The notes under the pieces are model-generated. The model saw nothing but the letters and a program-made list of their open reading frames with translations. It made no database searches and was not told the origin of the DNA. This document shows, piece after piece, positions 21,118 through 32,657 of a DNA stretch of 64,000 nt. The stretch comes from Muricea muricata (taxonomy: Eukaryota; Cnidaria; Anthozoa; Malacalcyonacea; Plexauridae): NCBI GenBank assembly GCA_963855995.1, contig OY979729.1, positions 7,086,115 to 7,150,114 of the forward strand, written 5' to 3'. How positions within the stretch are numbered: position 1 is the stretch's first letter; the number at the start of each line of letters is the position of its first letter. The translations under genes and the position numbers were made by a program.

Positions 21118-23156
21118 GTGAGTTTTATTGACTTGCAAAGGTTAAATTTTATCAATTTCTATTTTATTAATGGTAAAATATTCAGTCGGTTGCGTGTAAA
21201 AATCTCTCGTCGACTTCACTAGTGCGACCAGGTAACACATGTCCCATACATACACACACTATGTGACGTAATACGTATTGTACTATCTACTGAATGATTA
21301 TGCAGCTCATCGCCTAAAATTTTAAAATAAATTTATATTTCTACAATTTCTGCAGAATTACAAGTAAATCAATTTACTACGGTTTAGAATAAAAAGTTAC
21401 TTCTAATACGTGGTTCAAACACCACATTCTATACGAGCTGAATTAAATAATTAAGTTTTATGCATGTAACATACGCCCAGAGCGGACCAGAGACATGCGC
21501 GTCCCTGGAAAAAAATTACCTGCAGTAAATTAAGGTCCTGGCAAAGTCTCATGTTCCATCCTGTAGTGGTATAGTAGTTTAGAAGGGTCCGGAAGCGTAT
21601 GAAATCCGAGGTCACAGCAACGTGAATGCAACGTCTAAGTGAAATAGAATTGGCAGGTATTATGCAGCCACATGAATTTACAACTGAACAAGTTCGACAA
21701 CACTCTATACATTAAAGGGTGTTAGCCATATTTTTTTATTGTTTATGTGAAAGAGCAAAGCGAAGTTATTCGCAAAAGTGTACAAAATGTAAATTGCTGA
21801 TTCAGCAAAAATTGTGACGTCACTACTTATATTTTATATTTTACACGCTTTGTCATATCACATTACGAGCTAACTAAACATACAAAAGACATTACGTGAT
21901 AGGGTTATCACAACAGCTTTTGGTCTGATCCCACAGAGACATTAGTGATTGCAAAGACATGCACGAGACACGTACAAAGTACATACAGGATACATACAGG
22001 AGACATACATGAACGCATACAAAACGATTTAACCCCGTTCCCAAAACCACGCGAGCGAGCTGAAGAAATTATATAATGTTGCAAATGTCATGTTTCTGTC
22101 ACGGGAAATGGCATAAAATAGAAAAGACGAAACCTAGACAGAATATATTAAAATATTTTAAAATATGCGAATGAATGTTTTGAAAAACAATCAGAAATTA
22201 CTTATTGGAGAGAAAGCATATACAATGATAGAGAAACACAAAATTCAAAAACTTTAAAAAATTTAAGCTGCGTGAGCGTAGAACACGTCAGCCTCGGTCT
22301 CGCAATTTCGTAAACCTTCGAAAAGGTAATCAATTTATGTTTTCAATTCGGTCACTTGTATGATTAAATCTATCCAGTTCTAAACTTCTGACCATCTAAC
22401 AGCCCTATAGTCGTTGGGCAAGTATGTTAAATGAAGGAAAAACCAAGCATAGTTCAGTTATTATTACCTCAAACTCAATGACATTTTGCACACAGATCAG
22501 GTCCCGCGCACGGTTTTTATAGCACAGCTGTATACTGGAACTGGTTATGATAACATAATATCACAGTGTGTCCGCTATATCTATGTGTAACCATGGATAG
22601 TTTAAGAAATGGATAGGACACTAGGTGGCGTCAGTGTTGAAACCTACTTGCGATTCGTGATGTCACGAGTATTGCGAATATGCTAACGGTTTTCCATATT
22701 TTCTTTATTTTGCCATATTTTTCGCATTCAAACAGTAATTTTTAAGCCTAAACTGGTCTTGTTAATTTTGAAACATGCCTATGCCACGACAAAGTATTTG
22801 AGGTAAATGTTTTTCGTCTTTGTTTTGCAATGTTTAGTTTTTGTAGCTACGAAAATGGCATCCCAAGACCATCGATGATTAAACTAAAATTTGGGATGCA
22901 TTTTTAACTGTTTAATTCTTGAAATATTTTCTAAAATTTACTGACAATACTTAGATACTTCATCGTAGATTGGTTTAGCCATATTTATTTGTTTTTAGGC
23001 TAAAATGTTCAGCTGTATTTTTGCTAAACGTGCAGGTTTTGAGGAGTTGGTGATGTCATAATTTTAGCTAGGTTGAAACGCCGTCAGCGCGCTGAAAACA
23101 TCACAAATGACGACTATAGTTTCATATCCATTTCTGTAACAATCCATGGTGTAACG
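21118..23156. other. intron or intergenic, nothing coding recognised
   Basis: Follows the YWTD exon donor. It holds a dispersed repeat copy (21740-21850) and part of another near 22440-22475 (AGTTCAGTTATTATTACCTC). No further YWTD exon could be read here. Confidence 0.5.
21740..21850. repeat. dispersed GCTGAATCAGCAATTTA repeat, inverted copy
   Basis: Reads GCGAAGTTATTCGCAAAAGT, AAATTGCTGATTCAGC and TTGTGACGTCACTA, the reverse complement of the arrangement at 44425-44560. Confidence 0.7.
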
Positions 23157-23350
23157 CATCAAGACATCTAAATAACATTCTCAACTTTTAACAGTTTATT
23201 CAGTACCGTTCAGGCATGCACAGCTCATTCTCTCCGGGTGCACAGTCACTCTCCCTCGACTACATGAAACCCTACTGCTTTAATCTTTAATGTTAATTAT
23301 TTACAATATTCTGTCATAACAGTGTCAAGCAATTACAACATCATGTTACA
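23157..23350 (-). mobile_element. Ty3/gypsy LTR (3' LTR of copy G1)
   Basis: A 194 bp TG...CA unit nearly identical to 41661-41860; both share TTCTCTCCGGGTGCACAGTC, CTCTCCCT and ATATTCTGTCATAACA. On the minus strand it starts TGTAACATGAT directly after the pol end and a purine-rich TTGAGGGATAG, as expected of a 3' LTR. Confidence 0.85.
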
Positions 23351-24658
23351 CTATCCCTCAACAATAGCACCCATGCCCATGCACAAATAACAATAGTACA
23401 AATGTGTCTGCCCGGGAGTAGTACCCACGAAAGCCGTACTGATCAGGCGCATGAACATTTTGCCTGAGATTCCTGGGCCTAACCCCTGGGACATGTGGAG
23501 CATTGTCGCAGTGAGGTTGAACGCTGTCTGTGGGAATAGTGTAAATCACCTGGTCGCTCCCAAGTTCTAGAGCAGGGCAGACAACCTTGCCGTTATCCAC
23601 TGGTGCGTAGCCACGTTTCAACCAATCTTGATGAACCACCGTAATCTTACTTGTGCTCGATCTTATTTGTTGTCGACACCGATCCTCTAAACGATTTCAA
23701 ATGGCCCAATCCACTTGCCCCAATTTACATCCAGTCAAAAACTATTTCATAGGGAGACGTTTCCTAGGGATTCTTGGTGACTAGTGTTGTATACGAAAAC
23801 TCCATAATCCCGATCGTTGTCATGTTTGTTACAAAATGCCGCTGACATTTCCTGCAGTGTTCTATTTTGTCTCTCCACTTCCTCGTCGCAATGAGTTTGA
23901 TACACAGTTGTTCGAGTTTTTGTAATTCCCATTAATTGTAGACCTTGTGCATTAATGTGCTTTCAAAATTTGCACCTTGATCAGAATGCAAGAGAACTGG
24001 AGGTCTGAAGCGATTCAAAACTCCATCAACAAGTATTTTTGTAGATAGATGTTTTTTGTTTTTAATAAAAACTACTTCGCAGCCCTAGGGCTGAATTACG
24101 TAGATTTTTACAAATGTATGAACAATAAGACTATAAGCTCAGTTGAGTTAACTATGTACGTAATAAATCACTATATTTACAAAAGGTTGACACAATTGGT
24201 AGAACTAGGATATGCTTGTTACAGCGATTGGCCTCTGGCAAGGGCCCCATGCATGTGATCGATGGCCCAAAACCTAAATGGCTCGCTAGCTTGTAAATTT
24301 TGTAGCGGCGCTGAGCGATTGTTGATAGCTGGTTCTTTCGACGCATCTGTATGTAGTCGAAATTCTGGACCGAATTTGGGATGAATTAAGACCGGTGACT
24401 CTCATGGACATGAAATGCTTTTTCACAGTCTGTGGTCACGTTAAACTGCGTGCAGTTTGTTTTCGTGGTCAGTTTAGTGAGCGATGCCGAAATAGTTGCA
24501 TTATTTTAAAAAAAACGGTGATAGTTTCCCGACAATCCTAAGAAATTTCGGACTTCTTTTACTGTTTTTGACATTCTGTTTTATTGATTCAACTTTTGTC
24601 GGAAGGGGCTAAATAACTCCATGCACTTTCGAAAATCACATGTCCGAGATGATGAACT
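23351..24658 (-). pseudogene. Ty3/gypsy pol 3' half of copy G1 (RT end, RNase H, integrase)
   Basis: Reading from high to low coordinates: RT end and linker (KEVRNFLGLSGN-like) near 24540; RNase H (HTDAS) near 24350; integrase core start (PFRFWAIDHMHG-like) near 24290; LHSDQGANFES (second catalytic D) near 23970; KTRTTVYQTHCDEEVERQNR (catalytic E) at 23747-23932; and an integrase C-terminal tail at 23358-23639. Frames shift often and part of RNase H/integrase is missing. It ends at the LTR at 23350. A Copia-like LTR interrupts its upstream side at 24659. Confidence 0.85.
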
Positions 24659-24886
24659 TGTTGGGAATGCCGCTAGAGGCTAAAGTTTGAACCAGTACAC
24701 TCACAATATAGTTTTATAATTTATTAAAATCACGGTCTAAATCATCACTCACGATCGCTGCATGTTGACTCTACTCACTAACCAGATCCAACTATTTGTC
24801 TCTTATCACTCGACTTACTCATTCCCTATGACGCATGCATTGATTTGATTGATTAGATAAATTATCATAATTACATATTCCCAACA
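24659..24886 (-). mobile_element. Copia-like LTR inserted in gypsy copy G1
   Basis: A 228 bp unit bounded by TGTTGGGAAT and its exact inverse ATTCCCAACA, the usual TG...CA termini of a Copia-type LTR. On the minus strand it is preceded by a polypurine tract (TAGGGGGAGAGTGCTGAGAA, 24888-24907), which makes it a 3' LTR with a stub of internal sequence up to about 25140. Flanking five-base sequences (GAACT, ATTCT) are not a clear target duplication. Confidence 0.65.
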
Positions 24887-25146
24887 ATTCTCAGCACTCT
24901 CCCCCTACTCGTTTCTGAAGGAAACGAATATAAAGTTCATGCTTCGTTCACCTAAATGAATAAATGTTACGATTGAATTCGTTCCGAATGCAGTTTTTTC
25001 AGGATCTTCCGGGTCGACAGAGATTTACTATATACCGTGAGCTTCGAATCAAGCTCGGAGTAGATTCCTTATAAATTTTAATATTTGTTACCATTTGCTT
25101 TGCAAATTAGCTTTTCGTTAGTGAAAAATAGAAAATAAAACTAAAG

Positions 25147-25245
25147 CTCTTATCTACATTCATACCCATGTGTAACTCCATGCATCAGCGCGACAAAGGC
25201 AACATATAACACTCCTTGCTATCGCGTGCTCACTGGAGGATGCAC
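25147..25245 (-). repeat. DIRS/PAT split direct repeat, terminal unit (Y)
   Basis: A 99 bp unit differing at only four positions from 26307-26405 (for example CATACCCATGTGTAACTCCA is shared). It marks the 3' terminus, in minus-strand sense, of the tyrosine-recombinase retrotransposon described at 25776-28985. Confidence 0.85.
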
Positions 25246-25775
25246 GTTGTCACTCATTTATTTCAGGTTAATGTAAGTTAGAGTTAAATACCGAGAAGGA
25301 GGGATTTATGGCGTATAAACTAACTTATTTAACTAACTTATTTTATTTTTGAGGAGGTTTTCTAATAGAATCTTTCGACTTTAAACAATTTAAGTCGAAA
25401 TTCGTCGAGATTTTCCACAAGTTTGATCTAATTATTTATTCAAGGGCTGTATCTGAGATACAGCCCGCGGTACATCAAAGAAAACCGACTCAAAAATAAA
25501 ATAAGTGCTATCACATCAATGGAGGTATAGTACCAGACTGTATAATTGGTGTATGTTTACATCAAGTAGGTCTATTACACTAGACGACAGAGAGTTATAT
25601 TAAATATGCGAGCGCTCTAAGGATGACAAAACCCCACTGTGCTCGTTACAGTTATTCTAGGAGAAAAATCCCGGCCCTAAGAGCATAACTCCCTGGACCT
25701 GCCGGGCTCGGCGAAAATAAAGTATTATGTCAGATGAATAGGTAAATATTTAGATATGGATATATATACATGTTG

Positions 25776-26240
25776 TCAGATTCCTAAAGACTTTGATACT
25801 GATAGCATCGAGTCCAAATTATCCTTACCATAACCGTCCTTGGCATTTTCACTAACCCAACGACCATGACGTTTGAACATTCTGTCTTTTACACCAGCAT
25901 TCGCAGCTGCTGTTGCGCCCCCGGAGCGCAAGCTATGTACAGCAATCTTCGACACGTCCGTCAGGCCCTTGAACGAAGTGCTTCCTTCACTATTTCTCTC
26001 GCTCTTGTATAAGTAATACCACGAACTCTGGAATCTTTTGATCGCAGCAGGGATCTGAACAAAGGCGAATCATATCTTTTTTCCGGCAGCAATATAATGT
26101 TCTAAGGCTTTCACAGGGCAAGTAGGTTGACCGGAACGTGCAATAACAATCCAAGCGCCCTGCCGGAGCTGATCTGTCTTAGAAGACTCTAAAAGGATAG
26201 ATACATAAGATGGAAAAAACTTAACATCAGAAACTTTGAT
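25776..26240 (-). pseudogene. DIRS-type tyrosine recombinase (YR) C-terminal domain
   Basis: Minus-strand reading: SKTDQLRQGAWIVIARSG, CPVKALEHYI, one stop or frame disturbance near 26080, then AVHSLRSGGATAAANAGVKD, RMFKRHGRWVSENAKDGYGK and a stop at 25778-25776. It contains the H-x-x-R box (HSLR), the later HGRW box and the catalytic Tyr (DGYGK) expected of DIRS/Ngaro/PAT recombinases; the first catalytic Arg lies further upstream and is not seen. In these elements the recombinase integrates a circular cDNA intermediate. It lies between two split direct repeat units. Confidence 0.88.
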
Positions 26241-26277
26241 AGATGACAGTTCACTAAAGCGGAAAAACGCGGGAAAA

Positions 26278-26405
26278 CGCTAATTAGCAAACGCGGAAAA
26301 ATACATCTCTTATCTACATTCATACCCATGTGTAACTCCATGCATCAGCACAACAAAAGCAACATATAACACTCCTTGCTATCGCGTGGTCACTGGAGGA
26401 TGCAC
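26278..26405 (-). repeat. DIRS/PAT internal repeat junction (X then Y, abutting)
   Basis: Two repeat units touch: X (26278-26306, 29 bp, CGCTAATTAGCAAACGCGGA then AAAATACAT), identical to 28957-28985, and Y (26307-26405), 95/99 identical to 25147-25245. In sense (minus) orientation the element reads X - gag/RT/RNase H - Y.X - YR - Y, the split-direct-repeat order of PAT/Ngaro-type elements rather than LTRs. Confidence 0.85.
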
Positions 26406-26622
26406 CGCCCCAAGAGTACAAAGAAAGCAAGGTGAAATGCATGGAATTTCTTGGGCATGACCATCCTTTAATTAGCTACGAAGGGCATAAATACCCGCTA
26501 TAAACATAAGTTGGCTCATATTTGATAAGATTAAATATATATACACTTGAGACAGTTTTCCACACAGTTGAGCAGTCATACCTTTACAGGTTAAAGTCAA
26601 CTCGCAGAGCTAACATGCGAAA

Positions 26623-26811
26623 TGTTCAGTCTTGGTTTCCAAAAATGCTGCCACAGTTACCAGGGCAAAATGCGTTTTTATAAGGCGGTAAGTCCATACA
26701 ATCTAACAAAAATTCTCGGAAGACATTATATTCGCCGCAAATCAACGGCCAAAACGGAGCTGAATACCAAAGTGGGATAATGAGTGTTCCCTGAGCTTTG
26801 CAATTGGACAT
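26623..26811 (-). pseudogene. DIRS RNase H-region C-terminal piece
   Basis: The ORF reads MSNCKAQGTLIIPLWYSAPF followed by WPLI, matching the conserved end of the DIRS/PAT RT-RNase H polyprotein (KGTL.IP.W.SAPFWP). It was cut from the preceding part (CPPICLIPPV near 28030) by a LINE insertion. Confidence 0.8.
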
Positions 26812-26819
26812 ATGTATCT

Positions 26820-26821
<2 letters not shown>

Positions 26822-26851
<30 letters not shown>

Positions 26852-28018
26852 CATAAAATTTTGTTTAAAACACGCTAGCCCCAACAACAAGATGCTGGTT
26901 TCCATGGGGGGCGTGTGGACAAGTTACAGATACACAGACATGTAGTATTTAAAAGGAAGAACACACATGTACAATAACAAATAATTGAAAAAGAAAGTGA
27001 AATATATAACTAATTACAAAATTATAAACGGGGTTTTAAGGAAGTGTCGAGCACCAATGTCAAATGAGCCCCTTAAAGAAAGTCAAAGTATTGGCTTTTT
27101 TCGCTTCGACGCTTAAATTGTTCCACAAGAAAGCCCCATTATAGGAAAAACTCCTTTTTTTAAATTCAGTTTTGGGTTGAGGTAGCACCAAATCAGTATC
27201 ACTATTTCGTAAATTATAAGAGATGGGACAATTACTCATTTTGTAAAACATGCGATTTAAATTTGGTGCAGCTAAATTATTTAAAATTTTATACATGAAA
27301 ATTGATTTCAGATAGTCTCGCCTTTTTTTTAAGGTTTCCCAAGCAAGTGTCTCGAAAACGTCAGCCGTCCTTATATCATAAGTTGCTCCCGTTAATATTC
27401 GTGCTGCTCGATTTTGATATTTTTGTAATTTTTCTTTGAGTCCTATCCCACAGTTGTCCCAAAGAGGGCTACAATAATCGAAATATGGTTGGACTAGAGC
27501 ATTACAAATTACTTTCAGCATCTCGGGAGGTACAAAGGGTTTTACTCGCTTTATGGCTGCAATGCCAGCGGCTACTTTTTTACAGATCATTTCAATATGA
27601 CTGTCCCAACACAGTTTATCATCCAAATTTACTCCTAGACACTTATAGTTGGTAACCCTAGGAACAGGTGTACTGTTAATTAGAATAGGCTCATTACAGA
27701 TATTATTTTTTATATTATAAGAGGATCCTATGAACATGTATTTTGATTTTGTGGGATGGATTTGTAACTTATTTTTTCTCATCCACCTACTCAAATTTTT
27801 TAAATCTTCGTTTAATTTGGAGATGAGATCACTACTGTTATCAGATGATGCATAAATTTCAGAATCATCAGCATATAGGGAGGGAGTAGTGTTATTCAGA
27901 CTATCCGGCATGTCATTTATATATAATAGAAAAAGCAAAGGACCAAGAATAGAGCCTTGTGAAACTCCGCATATTATCTTTTTAGAAGAAGATAACTGGC
28001 CATTTACGATACACTGGG
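26822..28018 (-). mobile_element. 5'-truncated LINE inserted in the DIRS element
   Basis: A non-LTR retrotransposon copy. The 292-codon ORF (27938-27060), with the open reading continuing upstream to about 28018, carries RT motifs GVSQGSILGPLLFLLYINDM and SLYADDSEIYAS (the catalytic YADD box), then the downstream KCLGVNLDDKLCWDSHI, YCSPLWDNC and RAARILTGATYD region. It ends in a 3' UTR and a (TATG)n tail at 26855-26822. The ORF is intact after the truncation point, so this is a fairly young copy. Confidence 0.88.
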
Positions 28019-28791
28019 GGTATAAGACAAATAGGAGGACAAACGTAATTATTCTCCCCGCTCCAAACCATGCTCAAAAACTTTCCGGACGACTGGACAG
28101 CAACATGCAATGGATTACAAAATTCCGGATAATTTGCAACTTTCTCGCACACATCCACTGGCCAACAATTCCGAAATGGCTTCGGAAACAAAACTGTCTC
28201 TGCGCGTGGCTGAAGAGCGATTTTCAATTGAATATGGCGGGGGAGTAATTTGAAAGGGAATTTTGTAGCCATGCTCTATGATATCTAAAACAAATTCTGA
28301 AGCACAAATAGTGTCACGCCAAAACGACGCACAAGCGCGAAGTTTACCATGAAAAATTTCGGAATAATGCACTCCTTGTTCGATTTCCCAACAATCTTCA
28401 GCTGCAGGAATGTTAGGCATTTGACTTGTTCCTGACAGAATAGGAACTAGCCCAATGTCCTCGTTTGCCGCATCGAAAACACAAGTCGAGAGCTTTGAAG
28501 GAGTGGGCACAATGTGACGAGTATCTACCTTGGGGCCGAAAATACGCGAAATTAGGTGGGAGGGACCCATGTGCAACACCGTGACGAGTAGAGACAAACA
28601 GACAATGACAACTGAGCTTGTGTTGTCAACAGATTTGTTTGAAGATTCTGTATTTGAGAATTCACGGCTAAAAGAATAGCGTGCTTTTGAGCCACTAATA
28701 TATCGCCCAAATCAGTCGGGATGGGCGCTGCTGAGGAAGGTTGTCCCGATAGTATAGAATGACTGCTTCTTTCCTGTTGTTCTTCCGCCAT
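28019..28791 (-). pseudogene. DIRS gag and N-terminal RT region
   Basis: Starts with MAEEQQERSSHSIL at 28791 (gag-like). After a frame change, DIRS RT-proximal words follow: GKLRACASFWRDTICASEFV, LDIIEHGYKIPFQ, EAISELLASGCVRESCK, NPLHVAVQSSGKF. The reading then jumps to NNYVCPPICLIP, a piece normally near the end of RNase H, so most of RT/RNase H is deleted. The LINE begins just after. Confidence 0.85.
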
Positions 28792-28956
28792 GAACGACGC
28801 AAATGTATTTCACTTTTGTGGGATGTTGGAGTTTAGAGATGACAATTTTTGAGTGAGCCTCCAGCGAAGGCACCAAGATGAATAATACCCTGCAACGCGA
28901 CCTTATATACTCTTACCAAACCCTTGGGTATGCATACCGATAAGAGCATATTTTTC

Positions 28957-28985
28957 CGCTAATTAGCAAACGCGGAAAAATACAT
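28957..28985 (-). repeat. DIRS/PAT terminal unit X
   Basis: 29 bp identical to 26278-26306. With the bases before it, it forms a hairpin (TTTTTCCGC ... GCGGAAAAA). It marks the 5' end, in minus-strand sense, of the element. Confidence 0.8.
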
Positions 28986-29849
28986 GACTTTAAATTACCC
29001 TGAAAAAGGTTTGAAAAATCTATACCGTACCATAGGCATAGATATAGATACAGTATTAAAGCATTGTTAAATGAGCGTAAAACTGATTGTCAGACTGAGG
29101 TCTTTTGAGGCAAAACATTTCGTAATTTTCGTTTATCGTCCAAGATATGGAAACCGGTTCAAATACGATTTTTACAGGCGGCATTTGACGGAACCGTTAA
29201 GATAATGCCTCGGATTAATCTTTTGGCTTTTCGCGGATTTTTTAGGTAGTTTTAGTGACATTTAGGGATTTTTTAGGCGTACGAGACTGTTTTGAGTAGA
29301 CATACACGGTCTTTGGAGCATTTTTATTTTTTAAGAAAATTGTAGCAGTAGCAACTCTGATGAAGATTAGTGGCAACTCTGATCAAGTTTACAAAGATGC
29401 ATGTCACGCTGCTGCGAAATTTGTCAATTCGCCAACATTCAGCAAGACGTGTGAAGAAGTTTGATGTCCGTGCCATGCAAAATGTTCCCGCAAAAATGTT
29501 ATAATTATAATATTAGCAATATATGAATAGGCTATGAAAAATCTAAAATGCAAAAATGTACCGGTAACTTGTAAACTGATGTGAAAATTACAACCCTCAA
29601 ACTTCCTCAACGACTCTTGTCCAAATTTGTCGTCAAGTTTTATATAACGATTTAGCTATGATTTTGTCTGCCTCGGTTTTGTGATGCGTCTTGACTTTAC
29701 ACCACTGGACGCAAGCATATCGGGCTGTCGGTCAGCTCATATTACATTTCCTTTCTCTTGCAACATGCGCTCTGGGGAAGTCTGTCCTTCTAGTCTAAGA
29801 TGAGCTTTTACAACCTACGAATTAGAGATAGCTTGTTTCTGTTTAAAAC
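28986..29849. other. no gene recognised between the DIRS and MULE loci
   Basis: Short ORFs only; none resembles a known protein or repeat elsewhere in the window. Confidence 0.5.
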
Positions 29850-30040
29850 ATGGATAAACCAACACGGCTATATTCTGAGGTTACTAGTTCGAGCGGGAAT
29901 GAAACAGATGGCGATCAATGTCTCCCACGGTAAGCGCAAAACTGGCAAAACATGGCTTGGTTAACTGGCTAAAGGATTGCCAGGAGGAAGATGAGCACGT
30001 TACTCTCAAGAAGGCTATATATTTAAGCAAGTTACGCTGA
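29850..30040 (+). pseudogene. MULE locus, N-terminal segment copy A
   Basis: Starts ATG at 29850 (MDKPTRLYSEVTSSS), then after a one-base shift continues MSPTVSAKLAKHGLVNWLKD and QEEDEHVTLKKAIYLSKLR to a TGA. The homologous segment at 31550-31783 reads ARLYSDVVSGDDKDWSMSP and SPTV.....WLKD. I infer a duplicated N-terminal exon of the downstream transposase gene; no named domain is recognised. Confidence 0.55.
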
Positions 30041-30867
30041 CGACTTGAAGTACTTTTTCGAAACCAGAACAAGGATTAATATATAGTTCTACTTCAAAGG
30101 GTTCTTTTGCGACTGATGATACAGTTGATGATGAGATCTTGCAGTCCAGTGATAAAGCATTTAGAATCTCAAAGGTATTATGATATATATTTGATACTAT
30201 TTTAAACAATATAGCTTATGAGCTTTTGGGCTAAACCGCAATGAATAATTAAATCATAAGCAAAGCACTTCCATAACATATTATGAATAATTGAATTTAA
30301 ATTTTACTACCTAAGTATGTAGTCATATGCATAATTGATCTACATGTTTGGATACAACAATATTCTTTGTTAATGCATGAATTCACAGTAAATTTAGTAT
30401 ATTCACTTATCCGCTGCTGATTTTTGGTACAACCATTCCCTGATGTTTGAAAATGTGTGTATAACGTATATACCCGATAATGCTATGACGTATAAGTTTA
30501 TTAAATGCCATGTTAACTTCTAAAACTTACAGTACCATCTTAAAAACTTGAAATTGTGGTTTGAAATTGTATTCCCGCAGTTGAGTTTTATATTTCTTAA
30601 CTGTAAAATACAATTGCGGAGTCACATGATGATTCATTTGCAGCGAAAGAAGATATTCATATATATTCATAGGCCTTGCCGCCTTGGCTACGCACTAATG
30701 CTTTTTTTCACGACAAAAACGAGTCGAGTAATTCGCGTACACACTGTACTGCAGGTTTTTTTTTACTTTTCGACTGTCCGATACTGTATTTCGATGCGTT
30801 TTTTTCAAATATTCATGTTATACCTAACAACCCAAAATAGGTTATATGGGCGTGAAGCATTAATATA

Positions 30868-31313
30868 CAGGGTGTCCCAAAAAAAACGGAACCCGCATAA
30901 ACAATTATGTATGCACTTAAAACGAAACTCGCATAAATTAATGTTTTATGCATTATGATTCACAAATTGACAGCTATAAAAGTTTTAAAAGCTGTGTCAT
31001 ACACGCTGATTTTGTCCTTGTTCGTCAAAACTTTTATAGGAAACATGATTACGTTTGTTGCTGCTATTACTCAGTAAATTTCGCTTTGTTTTTACTACAC
31101 TTTTGAGTGAAAAATTAGCAATACGGATAGGTGTAAGACATTACTTTTAACTTGTTTTGCTTTGACATATGCTGCACAAAAATATGAAATCTCTAAGGTA
31201 CAGAAATGTCAAGTCATTATACTAGTGTGAATAATAATTACATTATTGTGAATAATATTTTTAACGACTGCATAATTAATTTATGCAGGTTCCGTTTTTT
31301 TTGGGACACCCTG
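30868..31313. mobile_element. 446 bp mariner-type MITE between the two N-terminal copies
   Basis: Perfect-looking inverted ends CAGGGTGTCCCAAAAAAAAC then GGAACC.GCATAAA, flanked by TA on both sides (30866-30867 and 31314-31315), as for Tc1/mariner elements. It encodes no transposase. It lies between MULE segments A and B. Confidence 0.92.
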
Positions 31314-31549
31314 TAGTCACTTGCATGTTCATGTTTTTCTGCTTGAATAACTGAATAGAAAAAGACTAAACAAGAGCTTATTATGCATCACATTGTTTGC
31401 AGTGGAAAGTTCAAACAAACTAAAATACGTCAAGTTAAAAAAAAGAAATGAAAAACTGCAAAAGAAGTTTTTATACAGTTTTAAAATAACTTTCCAAATA
31501 GGGAATAAAAAATTTCGTGTTATATACACTTTAACAAATTTAATTGTAG

Positions 31550-31783
31550 AATGGTGATGCTCGGTTATATTCGGATGTTGTGAGTGGGGATGATAAGGAC
31601 TGGTCAATGTCTCCTGCCGCGTCTCCTACGGTAAGCCCCATACTGTGGTTTAATATATACTGGCTGAAGGACCGCAGGAAGAAGAGTACGTTGCACTTGC
31701 CAGAAGGCTTTAAACCAAGGGCAAATAACGTAACTGACGAAACTAATGATCAGAATCAGAAAAACTTTATTTTGTCAAGTTAG
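31550..31783 (+). pseudogene. MULE locus, N-terminal segment copy B
   Basis: Begins after a TTGTAG acceptor at 31548-31549. It shows NGDARLYSDVVSGDDKDWSM, SPTVSP and YWLKDRRKKSTLHLP, related to copy A. GTAAGC after SPT could be a donor, but the homology to copy A continues through it, so the exon end is uncertain. Confidence 0.5.
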
Positions 31784-32282
31784 CTCACTCACTGTACAAT
31801 ATACTGTTATCCTTGGGAGTCCTGGGGAGGTGTAAGTTGAAAAATAACCAACAGAGCGATACGAGTAAACGTTGATAATTTCTTTAAGGGTTGAAGTTTT
31901 AACAGCTACAGACGATTCGCCAGTGAGGTAATTAGTGCCAAATCTAATACACGGACTTTTAATTCTAACTCGAAAATTTGGAACAAGTTTAGGTGTGAAG
32001 CACAAACAACCGAATAATCAACTCGCTTTATAGTTCATTATTTCAAGAACTGTATTTTACGGCAGTGGCTCTTCTGGCAAATAATAGAAAATAACACATA
32101 GCCATGGTAAGTATTTCAGGAGCTCTTCAGTGTAGGATCTGACTTCTGAAAAGGAATATTCATCGGATGATAAGGTACAGGAGATCAGACTATTTATGTT
32201 TAGTTGAGTAACTGTGAATTTGTGGCTTGGCTTTCGGTAGTGAAAATGTAAAGTCAAATATAGTACGTTTTCTATTCAACAG

Positions 32283-32425
32283 GAAAGTACTTCAGAGTCG
32301 GACTTCGAAATGCAACACAACCAAGTGACATCTCGTCTGCAGTGCCGTAAAAGCTCCAAAGTTTTCTCAACGAAAAGCAATTTAAGAAAACACCAGAGAT
32401 CAATACGTTGTGATAAGAAGAAGAG
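32283..32425 (+). pseudogene. MULE locus, zinc-finger-like exon
   Basis: An exon between TTCTATTCAACAG and GTATGC, in phase 0, out phase 2. It encodes ESTSESDFEM and then SRLQCRKSSKVFSTKSNLRK, which looks like a C2H2 finger with the second Cys replaced by Ser, then HQRSIRCDKKKR. Phase matches the next exon at 32658. Confidence 0.6.
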
Positions 32426-32657
32426 GTATGCAATGAAGCTTGCAATTTCAAGCGACTTTATATATATATCCAAGTATTGTAGCAATATTTCATTATATCT
32501 CTTCAATCATACACCGGAAATCAAATGAAGTTATAATCAAAAAAGTGAATTTGGACTTTCAGTTATTATCCTACGATTTACGGTCAAAAAAATGAATTTT
32601 TTAAATATTCTATAATATAGTTTTTCTGTATATGTATACATTGACCATGTTATTTAG

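Noticed and set aside
27982..28248. Plus-strand ORF overlapping the DIRS/LINE border
   Set aside because: Shadow of the minus-strand DIRS RT and LINE coding sequence.
30548..30958. 136-codon plus-strand ORF
   Set aside because: It runs into the mariner MITE end at 30868 (GVSQKK is the translated terminal repeat) and its first part has no protein-like features.
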